In this document: in pieces, positions 1 through 12,310 of the stretch | Layout: every line of letters begins with the position of its first letter | Position numbering within the stretch: the stretch's first letter is position 1 | DNA from: Brachynemurus nebulosus | Taxonomy: Eukaryota > Arthropoda > Insecta > Neuroptera > Myrmeleontidae | Direction: 5' to 3' | Assembly: GCA_035578155.1 (NCBI GenBank) | Contig: JAPWDM010000017.1 | Location: forward strand, 5,468,482 to 5,532,481 | Length of the DNA: 64,000 nt | Made by a program: the position numbers and the translations under genes | The notes under the pieces: generated by a model | Database searches by the model: none | Told to the model about the DNA's origin: nothing | The model's input: only the letters and a program-made list of their open reading frames with translations

Positions 1-3000
1 TTGGAGAATTATTATAATGAAAACCAAGCAGACCAGAGTGCAATCGACTTCTGAATTAATCCTTAATGGAAATGAATCTTCCAGCTTAAATAATCATTTA
101 TTTAAAATATCGAGTTGCAGAAATATAAGCATAAATGTAAACATTAATTCTAAATAAAACTTCCTCAAGACGTATATCTGTTTTGTTGTTCTTTGTCTAC
201 ATAATAAGTTTAAATTAATTTATAAATAATAATTAATTGCCTGGCAACGCTATTTAAATAATAATTGTATTAAAGTGCTATGGTCTATAAATTAAACTTA
301 CTGACTGGTGCCATTCTATAAAATCCGCTTACTGATTGGCTTAAAAGCGGCAGCAAGATAATTTTTTAGTCCCTTGAGACCAAAAGTGGCACTCTACTCC
401 CTATTGTGAGGGACTAAATCATATTTTTCTGTCCAAGAATTGCAAAAAAACATTTCAGTCCCTTTTTGGCAATCCTGGCAGAACTAAAACATTTTTTAAA
501 TTTTTTTATTGTTAAAATCGAAACTTTCTTTTGAAAGCTGTTAAAATTACTATATTTTACATCAAAATGTAGACACAATCCCCTTCTAGTTAACTACCCC
601 TAGACTTAATGCTAGAAAATTGAGAAAATATAGGTCAGTTTGATTTTTGCGGAGATTTTATTTGTTATGATTGAGTTACAAAATTCAAAAGGATATTTTA
701 AAAATATGCATTCTCTGTGAGCTTTTGCCTAGAGGGGATACAAAAATCGACTACAACACTCAAGGTGGACAAATATATCAGTTTATCAGGACGGCATTTG
801 TACATAATTTTAATATTTTCTCTAAGAAAAAGTATTTTCCTTTAAATACCTGTTTGATTTTTTCAAGGCGAGTATTTATTATGATATCTATTTACCAGAT
901 TTTACAAAACAATAAAAAAAAATTATTTGTAACACTACTATCAAACTTCAGTTTATTTTGAAATTTTCAAAAAAATATCATAAAAGGTACCACCACTGAG
1001 GTTTTTTTCTTGGTTAATTATTGAAATATATTCTATTTTCAGACATTTTTGAGGTAAAATGAGCAGATGTATGCCTTTCATTAAATAAATTTCAGTTTTT
1101 CAATATATTTTCCATTCATTTTAAAATAGTAAGATGTCCTGATAAACTGTAAATATTAAATGATCATTTCATATACGCAGCTATACTTTAGGCTCGAAGC
1201 GAATTAGACCACGAAGATTTTCTTCCGTAAAGAAAAAACTTCTAAAAGAAAATAATAAATTTGTCAATGTAATAAAAAAATTGACCCGTAAATTACCTTT
1301 CTAATACAATTGTTGTAAGTACATATGTAAAATGTAAAAATTTTATTACATTTCTTCGAAAAACTGTAAAATTTTCAGTTATCAAAACATTATTTAAATG
1401 TTTGCCTTTAATTTATTAATTTAACTCTTTTTAAATGATTCGCGTTAAAATTTTGTAATATTGTCAAAACGAAATGACAGAATATGTCAAAATAATTTTT
1501 TTTTTTTAACAAAAAAAATTAATATGCATAATTATTTAAGATTAGAATGCTATGTTTGTACATTCAAATCATAACTGTATTATCAATCAGGCAGAAATTT
1601 ACGTAAAAATATTATTATTTCAGTATGGTTTAACGTAATTTTTATTCATTTGTAGCAAACTCTTAATAATTTTAGTAAGGAGTAAACATAATCTAAATTC
1701 TAACCATATTACATAAAACAAATATTCTTGATAATTTTTCAATAAAAAAATGGAATAGATATATTATAAAAATTTATACAACTAAGAGAAACAGAATATA
1801 GCTGAATCGTTAAATGGGATTAATAAAATCATGACACGCCACTTATAAAGCCTTTTTTTCGAATGTAGCATCGCAAAACATGAGACAGAAAAAAAAGGCT
1901 GTGAGTGCGAGTGAAATGGAAAGCGACATATTTCCTAGTTTTTCTCGAAAAATAATTAACCTAGAGGAATGGTTCAAAAACATTTTTTACGTAATTTGGC
2001 TAGTCCTTCCAGTTTTTATAAGAAAAATTTGAAAGGTTCCTTATTTCTAGCAAAAAACTCATTTTGTTGACAAAAGATGCCCGGAAAACCTACTTCTGGG
2101 CACCGACGTGTCTGGCTAACCAACTCGTCCAAGAGTTTTGAATTTCGAAACTTTTCACCAAATTTCATAAAAACCAAATGTTTCGTTCGAGAGTTATCGT
2201 GTTCATACATATCAAAAATTACCTAATTTAGAATTCTAAAATAATGTATCAAATAATGGTTTATTTGAGTAAATAAAGTTTTACTTTAATAAATTTTAAG
2301 TTTTGTTGAAAAAATGATAAAATTTTCTTATTTTCCCCCCACGCAGATAATATTTCCCGATTTACAATTAGACACAGAACATACAGGTATTTCTTTTTGT
2401 TAGCACATAAAATTACCATAGAGGAGCAACATAGACGTCGGAACTTAATTCAGTAAAATCATTTAGGCGAATTTCAATACTGGCCACTGTACATTGAAAT
2501 ATTTTGTTATTGCATTGCACTACGTTCTGTTTATTGTATTCAATCAGTAAACACAGACAGCCTAAAAACTCACATCCTCTATTTTGCATGTCACCACAAT
2601 TTGATAGTATACACAATCAAATAACAGTACTTACTACAATATTAAATACATATAATGAATGAAATATAATCAAAATAAGCCAAGCAAATAACAAAAATTG
2701 TAGCATAAAACCAGCGAAGAGCCAAGATTCCGTACGTTTTATACAAGTGCATAAATATCATCAGCGACTGATTCATTTATTATTCTTCTGATAAAAGAAA
2801 AAAAATTCAGCCGGTCGCGATCGTCAAGTACGCAGTTTTAAATTAGGCAGGAAATCACAAAAAATAAAAAATGCATTCAAAATTTTATTTAACGAAACAA
2901 AGGGATTAAATTACTTACAAACTGATTTCAATACGAAAACAAAAAGTGTTATCATGCTATTGAAATCACAATTTCGTTTAAGGGGGCTACGAGAAAAATG

Positions 3001-3025
3001 TACATCATGTGGAGAATTAATGTTA
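1..3025. other. AT-rich DNA, no gene recognised
   Basis: Non-coding in appearance: short ORFs here (for example 671-961 and 2016-2210) have A/T-driven composition and no recognisable domain. I see no long inverted or direct repeat, no TIR pair and no tRNA-like fold by eye. It could be intron, intergenic DNA or strongly decayed transposon. Confidence 0.5.
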
Positions 3026-3033
3026 CTCTAAAG

Positions 3034-3783
3034 CAGTGTTTTTCAACCTGTGGGTCGCGACTCCCTAGGGGGTCGTGAAGCTTTTTTAAGAAGGTCGCAT
3101 TAAAAATAAAAACACTCTAGTTCAATATATAATATTTAATAAAGGGAAGGTTAATTAATGGTTACATTAATGTGATAGTTTCATACTTTCGCGCGATAAA
3201 GTTTCAAAATTGCGGCTTATTTTCAATAACAGTAAATCCGAATTTTAAATAATAACTGTCATCGTATACCATATAGACACTTTTTCTTAGGTTTTGTTTT
3301 ATGACTCTCATTGGAACTTGAAGTTGACGGATGTGCATATGTTTCCAGAAACTTATCCATTTTCAATAATTACAATGAGCACAGAATTTTGAACATTAGA
3401 CAATAAAAGACAGTGAACAACTACTAAACAAACAACAAGGCAATTCAAAAAATTTAAACGCTAACGCTAGTTCACAATTCAAAGAATTCAAATGGATTAC
3501 GCTCGGAAGTGTTAAACGGCGACGACCGTCGCGCGTGCGCTTGTCACTTTTACTCGTTCAAAAGCTACTATAAATCGTCAACTTCGATATCGATATAAAA
3601 ATATGCCTGTTTCAAGTCCTTAATTACGTTACTTAAGTCGATACCTAACTATGAAAATAATCAATAATGATGAACGGATTCGATACTTATAACATAAATA
3701 AAAATATTAGTGGAGGGTAGGGGGTCACGATATATTTTTCCATACTAAGGGAGTCGCATCATGAGAAAGGTTGAAAAACACTG
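3034..3783. mobile_element. Non-autonomous hAT-type element (MITE), 750 bp
   Basis: The left end begins CAGTGTTTTTCAACC and the right end is its reverse complement, ending in GGTTGAAAAACACTG. Both arms continue with a GC-richer stretch containing a GTCGCGACTCCCT-like motif. The flanks are near-identical 8-bp duplications, CTCTAAAG (3026-3033) and CTCCAAAG (3784-3791), that fit the hAT preference nTnnnnAn. No transposase ORF lies inside, so the element must have depended on a transposase supplied in trans. The one TSD mismatch suggests an old insertion. Confidence 0.85.
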
Positions 3784-3791
3784 CTCCAAAG

Positions 3792-4705
3792 GAACTTTAA
3801 ATGCGTACTCTTCAGAAATTTTTAATACCTAACTTTTACAACTTGTTAGTTATTTTGTATCGTTCAGAAAATTCTGAAATTTGATACGGATTTTCAATTT
3901 CCGTTTAAAAGCTCTTAGAATATAGATTATGCGGAAAAACCATTCCGACAAAAGTAGCTAAAGAAGTCTCTTAATGAATAGTGTAACAATTTTTATCAAA
4001 ATTTTAGTAATATCTAAGTACTTTTTTCTGAAAGAAAGGGCGGTTACGTAATCATGTAAACATTGGAGAGTTAATTGTATTCATTTGATTTGTAAATATC
4101 CACTAACACGTCGATTATGTGATGCATCGATAATTACTATCAACGAAACATTATCATTTGCTATCCTTTTCCTAAAAAAAATTATGTATTAAATAAATGT
4201 AATTTTAATAAAGATAAAGATGAAAAACACAGGGTATTTCCCAATGCTTTGAGATAGAAAAGAGACCAAACGTACGTCTTTTACATGTGTTTTATTAATT
4301 TTATTATAAAAACCCAAAATACAGCGTTGTCAAGTTTAAAATTTCTTTTGAATATAAATTTATTTAAAAATACGTTTTATTTTTAAATATTACAAAAAAT
4401 TATTTAATTTTTCAAAATAAATATTTTTAGAAATTATAATTGTAAGATTTATGTATTTAAAATGCCTTTATTTTAAAATTACTTTTTTAATCTTGTTCAA
4501 ACTCTGGCAACACTGAAGAAATATATTTAAAATTAAAAGTCGTAACGTTCGAACCGTATACTAATTGACAACAATTACTACTACGGTTTTGTCTAATTTT
4601 TAGATTATCTTCAGTTGTGTTTTTGTATTTCGTAATATTCATTGCTTTAATATTATTATTACTATTTCCGTAAGTATTATTTTATTGTATATTTATTAAT
4701 TTTAT
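3792..4705. other. AT-rich DNA, nothing recognised
   Basis: About 0.9 kb of A/T-rich sequence between the hAT element and the Penelope-like element. No ORF above background, no TIR and no tandem repeat was seen. Confidence 0.4.
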
Positions 4706-4885
4706 TTATAATACGAAAAGTTAGACCAATTTTACCCTTCAAAAACGAAGTCAACTTCAGTCTTCACAACTACTGCTGAAAAAACAGCCAGTTGCAAGAA
4801 AACATTGAAGAAAACAAGAACAGATTGAATTATCCACAATTTTATTGAAAATGTCGTATTCAACCATAGTGTAATGTCTTGAATA

Positions 4886-4913
4886 TTTCGCTTTAGTTCT
4901 AAAGCTTTATCAG
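4886..4913 (-). ncRNA. Hammerhead-ribozyme-like core, left arm of PLE
   Basis: Inverted counterpart of the right-arm motif: CTGATAA, the same 7-bp GCTTTAG/CTAAAGC stem, then GAAA. One core base differs from the CUGAUGA consensus (A for G), which would probably weaken or abolish self-cleavage. Confidence 0.42.
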
Positions 4914-5761
4914 CAAGTTTATTAATCTATCCAAAAAAAAAAAAAAAAAAAAAAAAATACATAGTTTAATAAAAAAATTTTTTTAATAGAAAAACCATAA
5001 CATGCTTGTCACCTCCAAAAAAAGGGGCCAACTAATCATTCTACGTCATATAGTAATAAAATTATAGTCAAAATGTAATTAATATCCATGTTTAGTGATA
5101 AAAAATTCAACATAAACATTGAATATCAATATGTCAAATAAAAAAAAATTTTTTTGTATAAAAAATTTTATATATAAAAAGTTTTATGTCATCTAAATGA
5201 CATATGTCAAAAATTTAAGAGATTCAATTTTAGAATGTATTCACCAAAAAATAAAAACAAAGAATAAACTATCAATGTATAAAGGAAAAAGTAAATTGCA
5301 CATCATCTACAGTTTTAAATTAAATTTTTGGAGATAACAACAAATTTTTTAAAAATTTTTATCATTTGAAAGTTTAAATGTCAATAACACAATCCATATT
5401 TCTTACTTATAAATAACATGGAATATTCAAATAATCCATTTGTCAAAATTTATTCATTATAAAATAGTTAAACTAGTTAAAAAATTATTAAAAATAATCT
5501 TTTATTCATAATTTTGAACCAATAATAATTGTATTTGTCCTTCATTATTGCGAATACGTTTGACTGCAGTCAATTCCATTTATGTAATGATGAAAAAATG
5601 TTGTGCACATTCACTTGATTCCCTTATACTCCGTGATATACATACTTATGTATGAGAGGCCAATCACATGTATGTAGAAAAGGGCGGGTAAATTTAAACT
5701 GTACTTAATTCAAGGCAAATATTCACATAAAAAAATTTTATTGTAAAACTATTTGTTTCAG

Positions 5762-6106
5762 TTACTCGGACAATTTGTTAAATAAGATATTGTATACCGG
5801 GTCAATACTTTCAGAGTCTGTCTGTCTATTGCAACTAATATTTTTATTTAAATTTATGTGATAATTTTCACTAATAATTCGTTTGCGAAAATTACTTTCT
5901 TTATCGAGAATATGTATATTTTCGAAATCAAACATATGATTGTGCTCTATTACATGACCCGAAAGACCAGTACTATTTTTTTTCCTTTTAATGTCATAAT
6001 TATGTTGATAAATCCTCGCGGATAGTTTTTGTGTTGTTTGACCTACATAAAAAACGGCACAAGATTTGCAATTCACGCCGTAAACAACATCTGATTGGTC
6101 TCTCAA
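5762..6106 (-). pseudogene. GIY-YIG endonuclease domain of Penelope-like element
   Basis: This 114-aa reading frame begins next to the 3' end of the RT-derived frame and overlaps it by 4 bp in another frame, so the two were probably one polyprotein before a frameshift. The domain shows the GIY-YIG signature as VYGVNCKSC followed by AVFYVGQT, then an Arg-containing helix and an HNYD segment. GIY-YIG endonucleases cut target DNA for PLE integration. The Cys pair before YVGQT resembles the CCHH-like insertion of PLE endonucleases. The carboxy end looks complete (stop at 5762). The assignment to the PLE GIY-YIG family is confident; activity is unlikely. Confidence 0.82.
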
Positions 6107-6766
6107 TTCAACATTAGTTCTTTTTTAGTATATAATTTATCTAATTTATTTTTGTATGAGAAGGCAATTCTGCCGTTATAGGATTCTATTACATGTTTCA
6201 TTTTTTCAGTGATTTCATTATACGGTAAAGTAATAAGTTTTTTAGGGTCAAAAGAAGTGTTGATCTTCTTTTCTTCTAAGGTATTATACGCTTTATGTAC
6301 AACCTTCTTTTTTATGGTGTCAATAAAATGTTCCGGATAATTTCTTTTTTTAAGTATCTTAACAGCCTCTTTAATTGCCAACTTCCGATTGGTCACACTG
6401 CTCAAGTTCACCGCTCTATATAAAGTATTATGTATAATGTTAATTTTAATATGTTTCGGATGGTATGAATGAAAGTTAATTACTCGATCAGAATAATTAT
6501 CTTTCCTATGCCATATGGTATTCAGTAGATTATTTTCATTTCTCGTTATTAAAGTGTCTAAAAAACAAATTTGGCTTTGATTTTCCACTTCTACAGTAAA
6601 CTGTAGTGATGGGTGATAATTATTAAATGTATTTACAATTTTGTCCAAAAAATTAAGTTATGCACAAGTGACGATATCGTCAACATAGCGGTAGAAAAAA
6701 GGAGGTTTCCAAATTTTTAATTTATTGAGGCTTACTTCACAAAGATAATCCATTACGTAGCATGCC
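6103..6766 (-). pseudogene. Penelope-like reverse transcriptase, C-terminal fragment
   Basis: Reading on the minus strand from about 6766, the frame shows a YRYVDDIVTC segment, the RT catalytic YxDD box, then an in-frame TAA at 6658-6660. The frame then stays open as a 181-aa stretch to 6103, with FLDTLITRN and the basic thumb/linker region typical of PLE RT. RT domains before the YVDD box are absent: the sequence upstream turns back on itself in a palindrome at 6719-6803. The RT would copy element RNA at a nicked target. The truncation, internal stop and 3' frameshift into the GIY-YIG frame mark it as dead. Confidence 0.82.
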
Positions 6767-7287
6767 AATGGATTATCTTTGTGAAGTAAGCCTCAATGAA
6801 TTAAAAATTTGTTATTTATAAGTAAGTAATATGGATTGTGTTATTGACATTTAAACTTTCAAATGATAAAAATTTTTAAAAATTTGTTGTTATCTCCAAA
6901 AATGTAATTTAAAACTGTAGATGATTTACTTTTTCCTTTATACATTGATAGTTTATTCTTTGTTTTTTGTTTTTTGGTGAATACATTCTAAAATTGAATC
7001 TCTTAAATTTTTGACATATGTCATTTAGATGACATAAAACTTTTTATATATAAAATTTTCTATACAAAAAATTTTTTTTATTTGACATATTGATATTCTT
7101 GTTTGTGTTGAATTTTTTATCACTAAACATGGATATTAATTACATTTTGACTGTAATTTTATTACTATATGACGTAGAATGTTTAATTGGCCCCTTTTTT
7201 TGGAGGTGACAAGCATGTTACGGTTTTTTTATTAAAAAAAAATTTTATTAAACTATGTATTTTTTTTTGGATAGATTAATAAACTTG

Positions 7288-7315
7288 CTGATGAAGCTTT
7301 AGAACTAAAGCGAAA
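7288..7315 (+). ncRNA. Hammerhead-ribozyme-like core, right arm of PLE
   Basis: CTGATGA (7288-7294) is followed by a perfect 7-bp hairpin, GCTTTAG/CTAAAGC, and then GAAA (7312-7315). This matches the conserved CUGAUGA-stem II-GAAA core of hammerhead ribozymes, which PLEs are known to carry in their terminal repeats. A possible short stem III (ATAT-tcaag-ATAT) follows. Stem I and the cleavage site were not established. Confidence 0.5.
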
Positions 7316-7808
7316 TATTCAAGATATTACACTATGGTTGAATACGACATTTTCAATAAAATTGTGGATAATTCAATCTGTTCTTGTTTTCTTCAATGTT
7401 TTCTTGCAATTGGCTGTTTTTTCAGCGGTAGTTTTGCAGACTGAAGTTGACTTCGTTTTTGAAGGGTAAAATTGGTCTAAATTTTCGTATTAAATTTGAA
7501 TAAACCCCCCTTAAAATTCACTAAGAATTAATTTTATTTAATTAATCTTACATTATTTGTTAATTTCTATGTGTAAAAGTGCTTGCTTTGTTTCTAGTGC
7601 ATTTTTAGGTTAATGTCTTCTACCTTGTTATTTTAAAATAATTTGTAATTAATTTAGATTATTTCTTATTAATTTATTTTAGTATTTACATTTATATTTA
7701 GTTTGTTTTGTAGTTAAATTTGGGTTATTTTATATATTTAATTTAGTTTTGTATAACCTGTATAACTACATTACAGCAAATAATGAGAGATTTTAATTTT
7801 ACAGCACT

Positions 7809-8617
7809 ATGAGTTTTAAAAATAAAAATTGGTTGAAGAATGATGTACACATTATAATCAGTAACGTAAATGAATATTTTACAAGAGAGCGCGATAATAA
7901 GGGTGCTTTGTTGCCGTTATCATCAGTTCGTCAGGTAACCTATAAAATTATCCGCTATAAAGTTTAGTATAGACTTTCTTATTTATAACTTTGCATTCTA
8001 GAGAACTTGAACAGAAGCTTGTGTAGTAAGTGAATACCGAGTAACTATGGCAAAAAAAGAGTCGCGGAAGCATCTGCAAGTAGTATGCCATTATCTTCTC
8101 CACCATGAAAAAGGCAGCGTACTAGCCCGAAATCTAAAGATGTGGACGATTTAGTCAAAGATGCAGTTATACGGTTAATTTATGAATTGCACGCAAAGGG
8201 TATGAATGTGTACTATGTATATAAGCAGTTTTAATTTTCCTAATATTTATAATTTTATTGTTAGTTTTACCGGTTACGTTAAATAAACTGGTTAAAGAAT
8301 TAAAGGAAAGGAAAATTTCTTCTTTCTCAAAAACCAGTTTATGGAATTTATTGAAAAGTTTAAATTTCACGTATTCAAAAGACAATCCGACGCGTGGATT
8401 AATAGAATCGGAGCGAAATGCAGCAGAACGATGTCATTTTTTGCGACAATATTTTAAACTGAAAAAAGAAAATTATAATTTTGTATATCAGGATGAAACT
8501 TGGATCTTCGCTCGTGGTTCTCAAAATAAAGCCCGGCACGGTAATAATATACATAGAAAGTTTACCGAAAAAGCCAATAGGAGAAGGAAAAAAGTAAAAA
8601 ATATTTTTTTTTCTTAA
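7809..8617 (+). pseudogene. Mariner/Tc1-like (IS630-superfamily) transposase, intron-containing remnant
   Basis: The product would be a DNA-binding DDE transposase. Exon 1 starts at ATG 7809 and runs 42 codons to a CAG|GTAACC donor (7934/7935). A TTCTAG acceptor lies at 8001, and a second GT-AG interval (8200-8264) precedes a frame open to 8617. That last part has a winged-helix-like segment and ends in YQDETW, the first catalytic Asp of a DDE_3-type domain, near 8486-8503. Exon 2 needs a frameshift after 8001 and contains a TGA. The rest of the catalytic domain is missing. Related multi-exon 'DETW' transposases are common in insects. Family assignment is moderate; the defective state is clear. 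Confidence 0.6.
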
Positions 8618-8661
8618 ATTTAGTTCATAAAAAACGAGTTTATTTTTGCATTTATATAAGG

Positions 8662-9363
8662 TTTGTTTCAACTACCTCTTTTTGGATTGTACATGGAACG
8701 GTTTGTGAATCGTTGTGTGTTCAAGTCCGTACTGTAAATTGTGCACTGAGCGATACAAAAAATTCTCTAGTTGAAATGGTTTTAGGTATGAGTAAATGTC
8801 AAAAATGACAAATTTTATTGCACAACTATAGTTCCGAAATTTCAGAAAAATATTTGCAGTTGATAATGGATAAAAATATTTTTGTTAAGAAAAAATACAA
8901 ATTACGCCTAAAATACTTTATTATCATGAATTACATTTCGAAATTATTTGCAAAAATTTTACCAGTAGTTTTCATTTCTTCGTCTTTGGCCATTAATTTC
9001 AATTTTAAATTAATCTTCGTCATATCTGCTTTAAATAAATTACTATCCCACTCAATAACATCATTTTAAATTTTATTCTATATATTTATTTAAAATTATA
9101 CAAACAGTATTGAATAACTTTAGCACTAATAATAATAAATATTTAAATTTTAAATTTTAGCGTTCTTTTAAGCAGTACGATCCAAACGATGCCTACTCTT
9201 GGCTGTGTATCGGATTGATGATACATGAATTGGTTCCTATATAATAAAAAATAAGTTGAAACGCTACATATGTGCACTGTCAAAAGAGAGCTTGAAACAC
9301 ATTTTTTATACTGCGCAAGCGGGAAACTATACAATGTATGGTTTTCTAGGGAGTTGAAACAAA
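8662..9363. repeat. Short inverted repeats bounding ~0.7 kb
   Basis: TTTGTTTCAACT at 8662-8673 is matched by AGTTGAAACAAA at 9352-9363, with similarity extending a few bases further on each side. The arrangement could be the termini of a small non-autonomous DNA transposon, but no target duplication is obvious. The interior is AT-rich without a credible gene. Confidence 0.25.
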
Positions 9364-10272
9364 TCTATAATTTAAACGTTATTTTGATAGTTTACTGGAT
9401 TAGATCTGATCTATTATAACCAAGAGCGTATACAAGGGAATGGCCATGCGGCCATAACACCCCCCGCCCGCCGCCCAAATAAAACTTCATTCAAATTTTA
9501 TTCTGATTTATCTGATATCATCAAGTTTACTAAAATTTTTGATGGTTTAAAAATTGTAATTAAAATGGCAGAATGATTAAACTGGAAACGAATTACAAGT
9601 TTTCGATCTAGTTTTCCTTTAATTTTTATCAAAATTAGGCACGTAAGATCACTAGAAAAAATACTTTTACCAAATCAGTAACATTTATAAAATAAATTGG
9701 GTCATTTTGATAAGATAGAAAAATAAAATATTCAGACCCAAATTACCTTAAAAATAGATATGTAAATGAAAATTAAGTGAGATCACTTTTCTGGAATTCT
9801 AAAAATTTGATTTACGTAAAGTACACTGAAAGTTATTCGAAATTCAATGAAGAAGCAATAATGTTCACTGCTTCTTTTGAAATCTTAAAGTTGATATTAC
9901 CATCTTTAGAATTTACACCAAATTGGATCGATCATAAAGGCTCACTAAATTTAAAATCCAAGCCGTTAACGAAATGTTGCTTGATCAAACTATCGTGATA
10001 TACCCTGTGTAATTATTATTAGTTTACATTTTGTAACATTTTTACGCATTTTGTAACTGTTTAAGAGAATTGCATTGAAATCCATTAGTTGTCGTCGAAG
10101 TTGTTAATTGTCGTAATTGTATTTTATTTTTGTTTAAATAATGAAATAATAAACTAAATAATTTATTTACTTATTTAAAGATATATCGTGGTTCATTGTG
10201 GAGGTAACGATGATTTTGTGCCAAATGCATCGTTGATATTTAATTTATATTTTACTCGTATATGTTTTATTT

Positions 10273-10278
<6 letters not shown>
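9364..10278. other. AT-rich DNA, nothing recognised
   Basis: No domain-bearing ORF. A short C-rich island is present near 9463-9475. A 73-aa ORF at 9777-9998 has no recognisable motif and is not reported as a gene. Confidence 0.4.

Positions 10279-10333
<55 letters not shown>
10279..10333. repeat. (AT)n microsatellite
   Basis: Uninterrupted alternating AT for about 55 bp. It produces a meaningless Tyr-Ile ORF on the minus strand. Confidence 0.97.
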
Positions 10334-10337
<4 letters not shown>

Positions 10338-11026
10338 TGTAAATTTTTTTTCGAAGGACTCGAACCTTTATTTCGTGATCAAAACGGTATTCATACGTAA
10401 ATTCTAAAAAAATAATCCATCCGAATTTAGATGGTGAGAACTGTATGAGTTTTAGTGGACACAAAAATTTACAACTTTAAATATATCACAAATCTAAAAG
10501 CCTATTTAGTTATGTACATAATTATTAATTGTGCTATGTGAGATAGACGACCTGTTGTTTTTGCATTTTTGTATTTAAACAAAAATGCATTTTTAATTTA
10601 CATTTTATATGTTTTATATCATTATACGTTTTAGATTCGGATATTTTGGATCACAAAAGACAACCAGATCAGAGAAGCAGAAAATTAAAAAATATTATTT
10701 ATACATAATTATACACAAATACATTTATTGTAGTCTGCTTATATTTTTTTGTAACAATAACATGTAATTATTTAGTACTGTTGTATTGGAGGGTTTTTCT
10801 TTATCAGGGAGCAATTTAGTTTGCGTCCTGGAAATTTTTCCCTTCAACAGTTTTCTTTTTTTTTTTTGAGAGTGCCAGAAGTTTTCTTTCAGCAAGGGGA
10901 AGTAATGTATTATGGGCGCAAGCTAAAAAGAACTTTTTTATCTACATCTGCACTTGTCTTTATCTATCATATTAATAAATAGAAGTTTACTCACTCACTC
11001 ATATAAAAACATAATTACTTGGTTTT
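10334..11026. other. Left flank of the Polinton, no gene seen
   Basis: AT-rich sequence ending at the GTTGGT target duplication. No coding signal or repeat with the rest of the window was found. Confidence 0.4.
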
Positions 11027-11032
11027 GTTGGT

Positions 11033-12310
11033 AGTAGATAGGCTAGGAGAGAGCTGCCGCACCTCAAAACGAAGTAACTTGAACCTCTTTGACGATGTTT
11101 GAAAGCGTGTGTCTTAGGGTCCTATTGCACCAATTTTACGGTACTACACATTCCGAACTGATGAGTCATCAAACTGTATCGATGTGCAAACCTTGATCTT
11201 TGCCCGGCACGTACCGAGTACATGTATTTAAAATTTGTTGTTGACATTTGACCCCAACACTCGCTCATACTGTTGGCCTTGAAATTCCTAAGACATGAGT
11301 CATCACCTCAACAACCACACAAGTAGTTAACCCATTATGAGTCATCACAATTTAGTTATCACAATTTGGATTTGTGTTAACTCATTTCCCGCCATAGTTT
11401 TTGAATGCAAACCTAACACATGCGCAGACTGAATTTTAGTACACGACGCAGGCGCAGACTGAATTTTAGTATACGACACATGCGCAGACTGAATTTTAGG
11501 TCACAAATTGATAGATGGGGTACACTACCGCGTCAAAAATGTGGGGTTACCCTAACTCAGGGGTGACCCCAAACTTTTGGCTCCAAACTTTTGACACCGT
11601 ACTGTATTTAAATTTTTGGTACACTGCCGTGTCAGAAGTGCGGACCCCCTGACCAAAAATGTATCCGCCGATCTCTTTTTGAAGCGCAATATACTTATTT
11701 TGTGTACGCGCAAACCTTGACCCTTGCCGTAATTGCGTCATTTTAAACGAAAGGTACACTACCGCGTCAAAAATGTGGAATTACCCTAACCCAAGGGGTG
11801 GCCCCAAACTTTTAACACCGCACTGTACTTGTAAATTTTTGGTACATTACCGTGTCAAAAGTGTGGACCCCTGATCAAAAAGGTATCCGATCACTTTTTG
11901 AAGGGTACTGTGCTTATTACGTGCAAACCTTGGCCTCACTTTATTGCGTCATCTTAAACGAAACTCGGGAGGCCGCTAAATTTTGTGGGGGGCTTTAAAA
12001 TAAGTTTGTTTTAGCTGAATGTTTATTTTAGCAGACCTTGAAAGAACATTGTAAAACATCATTTAAGAATTTGAGTATAACACAAAACTAATTCCCGCAT
12101 AATTTATAAATCAAATGAAAATTATCTTAATACCTACACCCTGTATACTATGTATAGACCCTGTATATTAATAATAATATGTAGTATTCAATTTCTTATT
12201 TATGATTAGACTGAATTTAATTATAAAATAATTTATAAACATTGCAAAAATTTAATTCAAGCGCTACCGCAAAACTAACTTCAGACTCCAGATTTCTGAC
12301 CGCTACTGTA
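11033..12310. repeat. Left terminal inverted repeat of Polinton
   Basis: The outer ~950 bp match the right end in inverted orientation. Internal tandem structure is visible. GCAGACTGAATTTTAG occurs three times between 11417 and 11500 (two copies in the right TIR). A ~225-bp unit starting GGTACACTACCGCGTC is present twice (about 11519-11750 and 11751-11962). The inner ~300 bp (12000-12310) also match the right side, but in a different order (see findings). Confidence 0.93.

Larger units (their letters stand above)
4709..7494 (-). mobile_element. Penelope-like retroelement with long inverted arms
   Basis: A ~2.8-kb unit has a left arm (about 4709-5425) that is the inverted copy of a right arm (about 6810-7494). 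Both arms can be followed through landmarks such as the GGAGGTGACAAGCATG segment and the poly-A/T tract. Between the arms, the minus strand carries the RT carboxy end with a YVDD motif and a GIY-YIG endonuclease, the diagnostic pair of Penelope-like elements (PLEs). The 5' portion of RT is missing. A second short palindrome (about 6719-6754 against 6767-6803) joins the truncated RT to the inverted arm, so this is a truncated copy with an inverted 5' fragment, an arrangement known for PLEs. Confidence 0.8.

Noticed and set aside
671..961. 96-aa ORF
   Set aside because: AT-driven composition, no motif, no flanking gene signals.
9463..9475. C-rich island as a CpG-type promoter
   Set aside because: It is only about a dozen bases long and has no accompanying gene.
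10267..10464. Tyr-Ile repeat ORFs over (AT)n tracts (also near 38.0, 40.2 and 57.0 kb)
   Set aside because: They are translations of AT microsatellites with no codon or domain signal.
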